A stretch of 52,685 bases of DNA from Legionella adelaidensis (GTDB taxonomy: Bacteria; Pseudomonadota; Gammaproteobacteria; Legionellales; Legionellaceae). Under the pieces are notes generated by a model. The model searched no databases. It had not been told where the DNA came from and was given only the letters and a program-made list of their open reading frames with translations. The translations under genes and the position numbers were made by a program. The DNA lies in NCBI RefSeq assembly GCF_900637865.1, contig NZ_LR134432.1, positions 1-52,685 of the forward strand. The letters run 5' to 3'. Shown here piece by piece: positions 10,371-18,867 of this stretch; position 1 is the first letter of the stretch; each line of letters opens with the position of its first letter.

Positions 10371-11125
10371 ACATAAGCTGCCACTCCGGCCATTATTAAA
10401 AAACCAATAATCACAAAACTAAAATAGCGAAGGTCGCAACAACGTTCTACCATTACGCAGCGCTCAAGACCGTGTAAGGTTCCCAAGTATAGAAAGGTAC
10501 CTGCTGAAAGAGAGAGGAGAATGGGATCGAAAAGTGAGTCGGTCTCTACTCCTTGGTTTAAATACCATCCTAGAAAAATACCTAATGGCGTCATTAATGC
10601 GAAGACAAGAAAAAATGTCATAGAGCTAAAGGTACTGAGTGAGCTTTTATTGAGTTGCACGGCAATAGCAAAACTTTCGGCCCATTTGTGGGTGATAATG
10701 GCTAAAAATAACATAATAATTATTGGTGCTTCATGACTATAGCCTAATGCGCTAGCTAGAACTAATGAATGAAAAGAAAGCATGAGCCATGCCAAGATAG
10801 CAAAGGCGGGGTGGTTGGCTGCCTGGTGGTGATATAGTTCTTGGCCTAGATGTTCAAACCATAGAAAAACTAAAAAAACGACACCGGTGATTATAAATGC
10901 AAAAGGATAATCATATCCCAACTTGGCAAACATATCATTAGCTTCGGGTAGCATATGTAATAGGGCCGCGCCCAGGAAAACACCGGTGGCTAAGGTTTCA
11001 CCGAGGGGGAAATCGAAATGCTCATCTTTTCTTATACGTTTTTTAAAAGGATACCAACCGGCTAACAAAATAACTGCAAAAATGCTTAGTGCAGAAATTA
11101 TTTTCAAAGTGGCTGTAGCCATCAT
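10367..11125 (-). CDS. ZIP family metal transporter
   Basis: Inner-membrane importer of a divalent metal, probably zinc or iron. The 252 residues form about eight membrane helices. Helix 4 has LMLSFHSLVLASALG and helix 5 the binuclear-site signature HKWAESFAIAVQL; a His-rich loop (ELYHHQAANH) lies between. AAGGA stands 9 nt before the start. It is the second gene of an operon with the CDF exporter upstream (48-nt gap). An importer and exporter in one unit suggests joint metal homeostasis or different metals. Confidence 0.88.
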   Translation of the reverse strand: MMATATLKIISALSIFAVILLAGWYPFKKRIRKDEHFDFPLGETLATGVFLGAALLHMLPEANDMFAKLGYDYPFAFIITGVVFLVFLWFEHLGQELYHHQAANHPAFAILAWLMLSFHSLVLASALGYSHEAPIIIMLFLAIITHKWAESFAIAVQLNKSSLSTFSSMTFFLVFALMTPLGIFLGWYLNQGVETDSLFDPILLSLSAGTFLYLGTLHGLERCVMVERCCDLRYFSFVIIGFLIMAGVAAYV

Positions 11126-11173
11126 ACAAAAAATCCTTGAAGCATTAAATTATTGGCCGGCATCATACAGCGT

Positions 11174-12307
11174 TTATTTAGCAAGAGCTATAGATGCAAT
11201 TTCTTGAAAAACCCTAACCTTAACGATGGTGTATTGGTTCGTTAGTGCTATTCGTAAATAATTTTTCTCTTTTTCGCTTAGCTTTCCATTAACGAAAATA
11301 TCGATAGTAAGCTTGCCATCTAAATAGTGAATAAGCCACGTTTTAAATGTGGGTATGTTTTGTTGCCACTCCTGGATAAAGTGTTTTTCTAAATAAGAGC
11401 GATTGGGTAGTTTCAGAGAGGGGCGGTTTACTTCATCATCTTCTGGGTCAACGTGTACAACGACATCTTTTACATGTTCAATATCATTCATCAGGGCATC
11501 GTGGACGTGCTGCGCGATAAAATGTCCCTCTGAAACAGAAATATAAGGATCTACTAAAATATGTACATCAATATAAATATCAGGACCCATCATGCGGCTT
11601 CGCAGCTGATGTATTTTGATGACTCCGTCTACTGACATAATGGTATTTTTAATTTTTTTCAGCAATTCTGGCTCAACGGCGCTGTCTACCAATTCTTTAA
11701 CGCTATTCCAACCATAATCCCACCCCATTTTAATAATCATGCACCCAACAATAATAGCGGCTACGGCATCCAGATAGTGAAATCCGGCAATAGAGCCAAT
11801 CAAACCAACAAGAACCACTATGGATGCAGCCGCGTCAGAGCGATGGTGCCATGCATTGGCAATGATTAATTCTGAACGAATTTTTTTGCCTATTCTGCGC
11901 GTGTAATGAAAGAGAGCCTCATTGGTAAAAATGGAAAACAAAGCGATTACCAAAGAGATGTAACTAGGTTTGGTAATGTATTTATCTAATAACTCTGTAA
12001 AAGAATCCCAGGCTATCCCGGTACCTGCAAGAATAAGAAAAAGTGACAGCATAAATGTAGCGGCTGTTTCAATGCGTTGGTGTCCATATGGATGGGAATG
12101 ATCGGCATCTTGGCTGCCATATTTTGAAGCAAATAAAACCAGAATATCAGCTAAAAGATCAGAGAAAGAATGAATGCCGTCCGCTACTAATGCGTGAGAA
12201 TGAAAAAAAAGTCCCCCAACTACTTTTATAAAACCTAAAAAAGCATTAAGAATCCCACCAATAATCGTAACCTTTTTGGCTTCTTTATAGCGAACCCCGT
12301 TTTCCAT
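11174..12307 (-). CDS. Cation diffusion facilitator (CDF) exporter
   Basis: Proton-coupled efflux of Zn, Fe, Co or similar ions. The 377 residues have six membrane helices: helix 2 with HALVADGIHSFSDLLAD (metal-site Asp pair), then HPYGHQRIETAATF, and helix 5 with HHRSDAAASIVVLVG, followed by the cytoplasmic dimerisation domain (HILVDPYISVSEGHFIAQ). The protein is longer than FieF (about 300) because of an extra C-terminal region (about 290-377) of unknown function. Good ribosome site (AAGGATC-ATG spacing 6). First gene of the unit; its promoter lies in the DnaA-box region. Confidence 0.9.
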   Translation of the reverse strand: MENGVRYKEAKKVTIIGGILNAFLGFIKVVGGLFFHSHALVADGIHSFSDLLADILVLFASKYGSQDADHSHPYGHQRIETAATFMLSLFLILAGTGIAWDSFTELLDKYITKPSYISLVIALFSIFTNEALFHYTRRIGKKIRSELIIANAWHHRSDAAASIVVLVGLIGSIAGFHYLDAVAAIIVGCMIIKMGWDYGWNSVKELVDSAVEPELLKKIKNTIMSVDGVIKIHQLRSRMMGPDIYIDVHILVDPYISVSEGHFIAQHVHDALMNDIEHVKDVVVHVDPEDDEVNRPSLKLPNRSYLEKHFIQEWQQNIPTFKTWLIHYLDGKLTIDIFVNGKLSEKEKNYLRIALTNQYTIVKVRVFQEIASIALAK

Positions 12308-12383
12308 TTTGATCCTTTTTTAAAAGGTAACCTGAGTGTACAAGATTTTTGAAGGGAGTTGTAGGCTGGTACCGAAGGCTCAA

Positions 12384-12420
12384 CAAGGGTGATTAGCTTA
12401 TTGGACTTTCGTCACCCTTG
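12384..12420. repeat. Inverted repeat in the CDF-recG gap
   Basis: CAAGGGTGA and TCACCCTTG form a perfect 9-bp stem with a 19-nt loop. No T-run on either side. It may be a 5' leader structure of the CDF transcript or part of the neighbouring origin-like region. Confidence 0.5.
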
Positions 12421-12479
12421 CTTCTGCAAAATTCTAAAGCATTCGCTGAAAGGGTTGTATCTTCAATGGTTTTTAGCAA

Positions 12480-12720
12480 CTCTCCACAATGTTATCCACA
12501 GATTTTGTGGATAACATTCTTATGGAAAATGGAGGGATAAATGAAAAAAAACCTTTATTTACAAAGGATTGAAAAAAGCAACAAAAAGTTAAGCGTTTTT
12601 GAAATTTTTTTTAAGATGGAAGTTATCCACAATTGAGAGGGATTAAAAGATTTAAAAATACTTAGCTATATTAGCGAAAGAAAATTTGAAAAAACAGACT
12701 TGACTTGCATTTTTTTGCAA
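12480..12720. other. Candidate replication origin or DnaA-binding locus
   Basis: Three perfect DnaA boxes occur in 140 bp: TTATCCACA at 12492-12500, its inverse TGTGGATAA at 12506-12514, and TTATCCACA at 12623-12631. The first two form a perfect 13-bp inverted repeat (12488-12518) around a 5-nt spacer. Weaker matches lie at 12480-12488 and 12555-12563. Two strongly AT-rich stretches (12536-12620, 12636-12720) could unwind. The whole 12308-12731 gap has no gene. Against an origin: dnaA, dnaN, gidA and rpmH are not here and GATC sites are rare. It could instead be a DnaA-titrating site or a DnaA-controlled promoter for the CDF gene. Confidence 0.55.
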
Positions 12721-12731
12721 ATAAAGTGGAT

Positions 12732-14804
12732 CTAAATTTGCAAATAGTGCTCATAATTTCCCAGCCACCGCTCTGCTATGCTTCTAGCAATCTCCGGTTT
12801 CTCATGTAGTAATCGATTGGCAATTGGCGCGAGGCTATGCAGTATCTCGCTATCGCGTGGCAGTTTTGCAATTTTAAATTCTTTATAGCCAGTTTGGCGG
12901 ATTCCTAACATTTCTCCTGCTCCGCGTAGCTGTAAATCTTTCTCAGCAACAACAAAGCCATCGTTGGTTGAACGCATAATCCGTAATCTTTCCGCACCGA
13001 TAGAGGAAAGAGGATTTTGATACAATAAAAGGCAATGCGCTTGTTGTTTTCCTCTGCCGACGCGTCCTCTTAATTGGTGTAGCTGTGATAATCCCAAACG
13101 CTCCGCATTTTCAATTATCATAAGACTGGCATTGGGGACATCAACGCCCACTTCAATTACCGTAGTGGCTACTAACAAATCAAGGGTGCCGTCTTTAAAA
13201 GCAATCATTATTTCTTCTTTTTCTTGGGGTTTCATTCTTCCATGAATCAAACCAATACGTGCTTTTGGTAATTGTTCTTGCAAATTTTCATAGGTAGCCA
13301 CGGCAGCCATGCATTGTAATTTTTCAGAATCTTCAATAAGAGTGCAAACCCAGTAAGCTTGTCTACCCTCGTTAATGGCTTCGCGTAAGCGGGTAATAAT
13401 TAATTCGCGTTTATCCTGGTTAATAATGGCTGTGACAACCGGACTACGTCCAGGAGGTAATTCGTCTAAAATAGATAAATCCAAATGCGCATAATGCGTC
13501 ATTGCTAATGTTCTGGGGATTGGTGTTGCCGTCATTAGCAATTGATGGGGAGTGGTATTGTTTTCTTGCCCTTTTTGTTGCAAGGATAGACGCTGCTCAA
13601 CCCCAAAACGATGCTGCTCATCAATAATCACTAAACCCAACTGCGCGAAAACGACTTTGTCTTGAAAGAGTGCATGGGTGCCAACAATTAATTTGGTTTT
13701 ATTTTGGGCAACAGCCTGCAAGACCTCTCTTTTTTGAACGGTTTTCATTTTTCCACTTAAGCGTAAAACCGAAATCCCTAAAGGGTTAAGCCAGTGGGAC
13801 AAGGTATTAAAATGCTGCTCACTTAAAAGATCGGTTGGTGCCATTAGCGCGACTTGATATCCGCTCGCGATAGCTTGCACTGCTGCTAAAGCAGCTACTA
13901 CTGTTTTCCCGGCGCCTACATCCCCTTGTACTAACCGTAACATAGGCTTGTCTTGTATTAAATCCTTGCTGATTTCTTCCTGAACTCTTTTTTGGGCATT
14001 GGTTAAAGGAAAAGGGAGCAAATGTAAGAAACGATGTTGCAGCTCAACATTACTAGGCAAGATAGGGGATTTTTGCATGCCTCTTTGGAATCTGGCTAAT
14101 TGTATGCTTACGCGTTGCGCCAATAGCTCATCGAAAATAATACGTTTTATAGCAGGGTGTACACCTTCTTCTAAAGAACTAATAGACGTATCCGGAGCAG
14201 GGTTATGAATGTTTTCAATCGCCTGGGAGAAAGGTAAAAAAGAATGTGTGTGTAATTCCTCTTCCTGCATCCATTCTAACGCGCTTAATTCCTGCTTATA
14301 AAAGGTCAGTATATGTTTAACTAATTGACGTATTTTGGTTTGGTTCAGACCTAAAGTGCTGGGATAAATCGGAGTTAAGGTTTCTTCTACTTCACATGCT
14401 TTATCATCATCCAGGATGATATATTCTGGATGGATCATTTCAGGAGTATTAGCAAACATGCGTACTTCGCCAAACGCACGAACGGAGGCGTTGTTTTTTA
14501 GTTTTTCTTGTTGTTGCTTATTAAAATGAAAAAAACGTAATTTCAAAATCCCCGTTTTGTCTTCGATAAAGCAGTACAGCATGCGCTTGCGCCCAAATTT
14601 TATCTCTGTTTTACATACCCTGCCTGCTACTACACACCATTCATTTGCTCTTAAATCTTGAATCGGCGTAATCCGTGTGCGATCTTGGTACCGTAGTGGT
14701 AAATGGAAAAGTAAATCGCGCAATGTTTTAATTCCACATTTCGTGAGTTTTTCCGCCAGTACAGGTCCAACACCAGGTAAAGATTCACAGGATTGATTTA
14801 ACAC
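12732..14804 (-). CDS. recG: ATP-dependent DNA helicase RecG
   Basis: Remodels stalled replication forks and Holliday junctions. The 690 residues show the N-terminal wedge/OB domain (LPGVGPVLAEKL, LPLRYQDRT), Walker A GDVGAGKTVVAALA, the DEQH box (IIDEQHRFGVEQR), motif III LLMTATPIPRT, and motif VI QLRGRVGRGKQQ. The start is GTG at 14804 with no clear ribosome site. The frame stays open about 25 codons upstream but offers no ATG, GTG or TTG that looks better, and the start fits the usual distance to LTGVG. Length matches the family (about 690). Confidence 0.95.
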   Translation of the reverse strand: MLNQSCESLPGVGPVLAEKLTKCGIKTLRDLLFHLPLRYQDRTRITPIQDLRANEWCVVAGRVCKTEIKFGRKRMLYCFIEDKTGILKLRFFHFNKQQQEKLKNNASVRAFGEVRMFANTPEMIHPEYIILDDDKACEVEETLTPIYPSTLGLNQTKIRQLVKHILTFYKQELSALEWMQEEELHTHSFLPFSQAIENIHNPAPDTSISSLEEGVHPAIKRIIFDELLAQRVSIQLARFQRGMQKSPILPSNVELQHRFLHLLPFPLTNAQKRVQEEISKDLIQDKPMLRLVQGDVGAGKTVVAALAAVQAIASGYQVALMAPTDLLSEQHFNTLSHWLNPLGISVLRLSGKMKTVQKREVLQAVAQNKTKLIVGTHALFQDKVVFAQLGLVIIDEQHRFGVEQRLSLQQKGQENNTTPHQLLMTATPIPRTLAMTHYAHLDLSILDELPPGRSPVVTAIINQDKRELIITRLREAINEGRQAYWVCTLIEDSEKLQCMAAVATYENLQEQLPKARIGLIHGRMKPQEKEEIMIAFKDGTLDLLVATTVIEVGVDVPNASLMIIENAERLGLSQLHQLRGRVGRGKQQAHCLLLYQNPLSSIGAERLRIMRSTNDGFVVAEKDLQLRGAGEMLGIRQTGYKEFKIAKLPRDSEILHSLAPIANRLLHEKPEIARSIAERWLGNYEHYLQI

Positions 14805-14887
14805 AGTAGGATCTAAGCTAAAAAAATTGATAATACCAATAATTCTACCAAAAAAAATAACCTATTTAAGGGATAAAAGGATTTTAA

Positions 14888-15943
14888 ATGAATCGTATTC
14901 TAACTTTCGCAGCCGGCCTTATTATTGTTTGGATAATAGGTTATTTGTTAATAGCTGGACGTGGTCTTTTAATTCCCTTTGTAGTGGCGCTATTTATTTG
15001 GAATTTGTTAAATACCATTATTAATAGTATTCAAAAAATCCCTAGGGTTGGGCCCAGGCTGCCCTATTCAATTAGTATGATTTTTTCTTTAGGTATTGTC
15101 GTTATTCTAATCTGGGTGGTGATAAACATTATTACAAACAATGTAAATGATGTGATTTTTGCTTCTGCCAGATATCAAGAAAATCTTTCGCGGATATTAG
15201 ATACCATTGATAAGCGCTTTAATATAAATACCATTAGTACATTTAATAGCTTCTTTAAAGATATAAGCGTACAGGGAATGTTACTCAATATTTATGGAGT
15301 TTTTACTACTATAACTGGATCTGCAATACTGATAGGCCTCTATGTTATTTTTTTATTCGTGGAACAACATTATTTTAGAAGTAAAATGAATGCACTTTTT
15401 TCAAGAGCTTCTCATAGGCATTTGGTAGACAGTATTATCTCCCACATTGGCAAAGATACTCAAACCTATTTAGGTATAAAAACGCTTTTAAGCTTACTCA
15501 CCGCTTTTGCCAGCTGGGTAATAATGAAAAGCGTCAATTTGGATTTTGCGGAATTTTGGGCGCTTTTGATTTTCTTTTTAAATTATATCCCTAATATCGG
15601 GGCTATCATTGCCACTGCGTTCCCAGCGTTATTGGCTTTAATTCAATATGAAACGTGGTTTCCTTTTATCGTCGTCACTTCTGGAATTGTAATCATTCAA
15701 TTTATTATTGGTAATTTTATTGAGCCCCGATTTTTAAGTAAGTCGCTTAATTTAAGTCCTTTAGTAATTATTCTTGCATTAGGGTTATGGGGGATGATCT
15801 GGGGTGTTTTAGGTATGTTTTTATCGGTCCCCATTACCGTAATGATGGTTATTATTTTTGCGCATTTCGAATCGACCAGGCCTATTGCTGTACTCTTGTC
15901 CCAAGATGGAGATGTTAAAAAGAATTACCTCAATGAACATTAA
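14888..15943 (+). CDS. AI-2E/PerM family permease
   Basis: Polytopic inner-membrane protein of the family that includes YdiK, PerM and TqsA; substrate unknown. The 351 residues have two N-terminal helices, a soluble linker region (about 85-150), and a C-terminal block with the family pattern LNYIPNIGAIIATAFPALLAL and PRFLSKSLNLSPLVIILAL. Ribosome site AAGGAT before ATG. Divergent from recG; the end overlaps the VOC gene by 4 nt (convergent). Confidence 0.87.
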   Translation: MNRILTFAAGLIIVWIIGYLLIAGRGLLIPFVVALFIWNLLNTIINSIQKIPRVGPRLPYSISMIFSLGIVVILIWVVINIITNNVNDVIFASARYQENLSRILDTIDKRFNINTISTFNSFFKDISVQGMLLNIYGVFTTITGSAILIGLYVIFLFVEQHYFRSKMNALFSRASHRHLVDSIISHIGKDTQTYLGIKTLLSLLTAFASWVIMKSVNLDFAEFWALLIFFLNYIPNIGAIIATAFPALLALIQYETWFPFIVVTSGIVIIQFIIGNFIEPRFLSKSLNLSPLVIILALGLWGMIWGVLGMFLSVPITVMMVIIFAHFESTRPIAVLLSQDGDVKKNYLNEH

Positions 15944-16335
15944 TCTTTTTCGGGGTATATTACCGTATTTTTATGATCGCTATTCCAGATCGCTTCTTCG
16001 CTAAGAGTGGTCTCGATAAATTCAATAGGCATCCCCTCCTCGGCAATCATGGCTACCTTAAAACCAGGGAAGGGTTCATAAGGAGCTAAAATTACTTCTT
16101 TCCCTGCGATTGCTTCTATTAAATTGTCTACTTTAAAAGCAATGTGTTGCTTGGTTTGTATCAATGGATGTAAAGGGGAATCTTTTTCGAAACGGTGGTA
16201 TTGAATGCGGTATGCAGTGTCTTGGCCACCGCTGGTATACATTTTAAAGGTAGAGCTATACCGTTCACCAGGCCGGACCGTATTTGTTGGAATACCGGTA
16301 TGATGGTATTCGTACTTGGTGGTCTTTATTGTCAT
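15940..16335 (-). CDS. VOC (glyoxalase fold) family protein
   Basis: Vicinal-oxygen-chelate protein of 131 residues from ATG 16335 (MTIKTTKYEYHHTGIPT). Paired beta-alpha-beta modules are suggested by HHTGIPTN near the start, KQHIAFKVDNLIEAI in the middle and MPIEFIE near the end; the His and Glu positions could bind a metal. Known members include glyoxalase I, but the N-terminal part is not close to GloA, so no reaction is assigned. A longer frame (to 16404) would share its start with argS on the other strand through a CATG, which makes the shorter start likelier; AAAGG lies 9 nt upstream. Confidence 0.7.
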   Translation of the reverse strand: MTIKTTKYEYHHTGIPTNTVRPGERYSSTFKMYTSGGQDTAYRIQYHRFEKDSPLHPLIQTKQHIAFKVDNLIEAIAGKEVILAPYEPFPGFKVAMIAEEGMPIEFIETTLSEEAIWNSDHKNTVIYPEKD

Positions 16336-16402
16336 TGTATAGCCTTTGCTTCTGGTATAAAAAAGCGCATAATAACCCCTTTTTTGATAAACTAAAAGAT
16401 TC

Positions 16403-18163
16403 ATGAAATCAACAGTAGAAGAACTTATTCAACAAGCTTTAGAGCAATTGAAAAGTAAAGGTGAAATACCTTTTGACTTACAGTATGAAATAAAGATAGA
16501 TAGGGCAAAAGACCCTACCCATGGTGATTATGCGAGCAACATCGCTCTCGTTTTAGCCAAACCTGCAGGGAAACCTCCTCGTCAGTTAGCAGAATTAATC
16601 GTTGCCAATTTTCCTTCTTCTACCCAACTCGAAAAAATTGAAATAGCAGGTCCCGGGTTTATTAATTTTTTTATGCGCTCTACGGAATTGAGCCAAATTA
16701 TTTCCACTGTTTTTAATCAGGGGGAAAAGTTTGGTCATTGTAATATTGGAAAAAACCAAAAAGTTATTTTGGAATATGTTTCTGCAAACCCAACAGGACC
16801 TCTCCACGTAGGTCATGGAAGAGGCGCTGCTTTTGGAGCTTCTCTTGCCAATATATTAAAGGCCGCAGGCTTTCAAGTGAGTAGTGAATACTATGTAAAT
16901 GACGCAGGGCGTCAAATGAACATTTTAGCAGTAAGTGTTTGGCTGCGTTACTTGGCGTTAGCAGGAGAAAAAATTGTTTTTCCCGCAAATGGTTATCGCG
17001 GCGACTATGTAAATAATATTGCTGAGCAAATGGTAGTGCGACATGGCCGTGACTATGTTCATTCTTGGGCAATTATTAGCGTCGATCTACCCAAAGATGA
17101 ACCCGAGGGCGGTGATAAAGAAATTTTTATTGATGCTATGGTTCAACGCGCAAGAGAAATAATCGGTGAAGCAGGTTTTTCTTTATTTCACAAGCAAGCA
17201 TTAGATTCTGTATTAGCTGATATTAAAGATGATTTACAAGAGTTTGGTGTTACGTTCGATCGTTGGTTCTCCGAATTGTCTTTGTTACAAGATAAGTCCA
17301 TAGAAAAAGGAATTCAGGCTTTAAAGAAAGCAGGTTATACCTATGAAAAAGAAGGTGCCTTATGGTTTAAGTCCACTGAATTTGGCGATGAAAAAGATCG
17401 TGTATTGATTCGAGCCAATGGGGTTAGCACTTATTTTGCTTCAGACGTAGCATATCATTGGAATAAGTATGATCGCGGATTTGAGCGAGTGATTGATATT
17501 TTTGGTGCTGATCATCATGGCTATGTGACCAGAGTAAAAGCTGCAGTAAATGCGTTAGGCCATGATGACAATGCGATAACGGTTCTATTTGTTCAGTTTG
17601 CCATTCTTTATCGTGGGGATACCCGTGTCCAAATGTCTACTCGAAGCGGTTCTTTTGTTACTTTAAGAGAATTACGAGAAGAGGTAGGTAATGATGCGGC
17701 CCGTTTTTTCTATGTAATGCGCAAGCCTGAGCAGCATATGGATTTTGATTTGGATCTGGCCAAATCACAAAGTAGTGATAATCCAGTTTATTATATACAG
17801 TATGCTCATGCCCGTATTTGCAGTGTCTTGCGGCAACTAAAAGAAAGAAACTTGAGCTGGGATGAAACAGTCGGGATTGAAAATATTGAACTACTTAAGG
17901 AACCTCATGAGAGTGCATTAATTACTTTAATAAGTCGTTATCCTGAAGTAATAGAAGCTTCTGCACGTCTTTGTGAGCCCCATCAATTAGCCTATTATTT
18001 GCGAGAATTGGCAAATGCTCTGCATAGCTATTACAATGCAATCATTTTATTATGTGAGCAAGAAGAATTACGCTGTGCGCGTTTATGTTTGTTAAAAGCT
18101 ATTCGTCAGGTTTTACAAAATGGCTTGCACCTACTAGGCGTCTCAGCACCTGAGAGTATGTAA
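16403..18163 (+). CDS. argS: Arginyl-tRNA synthetase
   Basis: Charges tRNA-Arg. The 586 residues have the N-terminal additional domain (1-110), the class I signature [17 protein letters not shown] (HIGH variant HVGH), the segment [15 protein letters not shown], the KMSKS-position sequence VQMSTRSG, and an all-helical anticodon domain ending with the family's C-terminal Met (APESM). Overlaps the next gene by 1 nt (TAATG), so it is an operon with the SPOR protein, a widespread gammaproteobacterial pairing. Confidence 0.97.
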   Translation: MKSTVEELIQQALEQLKSKGEIPFDLQYEIKIDRAKDPTHGDYASNIALVLAKPAGKPPRQLAELIVANFPSSTQLEKIEIAGPGFINFFMRSTELSQIISTVFNQGEKFGHCNIGKNQKVILEYVSANPTGPLHVGHGRGAAFGASLANILKAAGFQVSSEYYVNDAGRQMNILAVSVWLRYLALAGEKIVFPANGYRGDYVNNIAEQMVVRHGRDYVHSWAIISVDLPKDEPEGGDKEIFIDAMVQRAREIIGEAGFSLFHKQALDSVLADIKDDLQEFGVTFDRWFSELSLLQDKSIEKGIQALKKAGYTYEKEGALWFKSTEFGDEKDRVLIRANGVSTYFASDVAYHWNKYDRGFERVIDIFGADHHGYVTRVKAAVNALGHDDNAITVLFVQFAILYRGDTRVQMSTRSGSFVTLRELREEVGNDAARFFYVMRKPEQHMDFDLDLAKSQSSDNPVYYIQYAHARICSVLRQLKERNLSWDETVGIENIELLKEPHESALITLISRYPEVIEASARLCEPHQLAYYLRELANALHSYYNAIILLCEQEELRCARLCLLKAIRQVLQNGLHLLGVSAPESM

Positions 18164-18867
18164 TGGCAAAAGATTATCGTAAAAGAAATACAGGACGTAA
18201 TAAAGGATCGAAACCTTATCTTTGGGTAGTTATTGCTTTTCTGGCGGGTTTTATTTGTACTTCTGTCCTGGATTTTTCCGCAATTGCTGAATGGGCAAAA
18301 ACCAATCTTTTAGTCAAGCAAGTGGGTGGCAGTCAACTGACCAAAACTGTAGCGCATAATCAAAACCCGCAACCAAAGTTTGAATTTTATACTTTATTGA
18401 CTAATGAAAGAACACCAGCAAATGAAGATAAGTTAGAGGAAAAAAATGGGGGGGCGCCAGAAACTGCCATCCAAAATCCAATCAATGATTTACAAAATAA
18501 GGCCGTGAAACCCGCACTGGCTTCAACCATTGATTTAACCACTAAAAGCACTCCACAGGCTTCCACACAAGCACAAAGCCAAACGACCAGAACTGTAAAA
18601 CAAACTGCTGAGACCTTGGTCAATACGAAAGAATCATTTCTAGTTCAGGTAGCCGCATTTAGAGCCAAATCAGATGCAGAAAGAATGAAGGCAACGCTTA
18701 TCTTAAAGGGGTTTAATGCTAATATTGCTTCTATTAATCAAGGCAGTATCAATTGGTATAGAGTAATAATTGGTCCTTTCTCCAGCAAACTCCAAGCCCA
18801 AAAAGCACAAGTAGCAATTGCTAGAAGTGAACATGTTATGGGGATGATAAGAAAACTAGATTCTTAA
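18163..18867 (+). CDS. ftsN: FtsN-like SPOR-domain protein
   Basis: Probable late divisome protein that binds glycan strands stripped of stem peptides at the septum. The 234 residues give a basic cytoplasmic N-terminus (AKDYRKRNTGRNKGSK), one membrane helix (about 19-37), a Gln/Thr/Ala-rich periplasmic linker, and a C-terminal SPOR domain (about 158-234: FLVQVAAFRAKSDAERMK ... WYRVIIGPFSSK). Follows argS as in many relatives. The FtsN name rests on topology and position; other SPOR proteins look alike. Its last 12 nt overlap the convergent ATPase gene. Confidence 0.8.
   Translation: MAKDYRKRNTGRNKGSKPYLWVVIAFLAGFICTSVLDFSAIAEWAKTNLLVKQVGGSQLTKTVAHNQNPQPKFEFYTLLTNERTPANEDKLEEKNGGAPETAIQNPINDLQNKAVKPALASTIDLTTKSTPQASTQAQSQTTRTVKQTAETLVNTKESFLVQVAAFRAKSDAERMKATLILKGFNANIASINQGSINWYRVIIGPFSSKLQAQKAQVAIARSEHVMGMIRKLDS

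Noticed and set aside
12691-12720. Plus-strand promoter (TTGACT with TAAAGT)
   Set aside because: It would point into the 3' end of recG with no gene to serve; it falls in an AT-rich stretch where chance matches are common.
12841-12870. Third copy of the 18-bp repeat within recG (CTCGCTATCGCG)
   Set aside because: Only about 11 bases match and they are coding; chance similarity.
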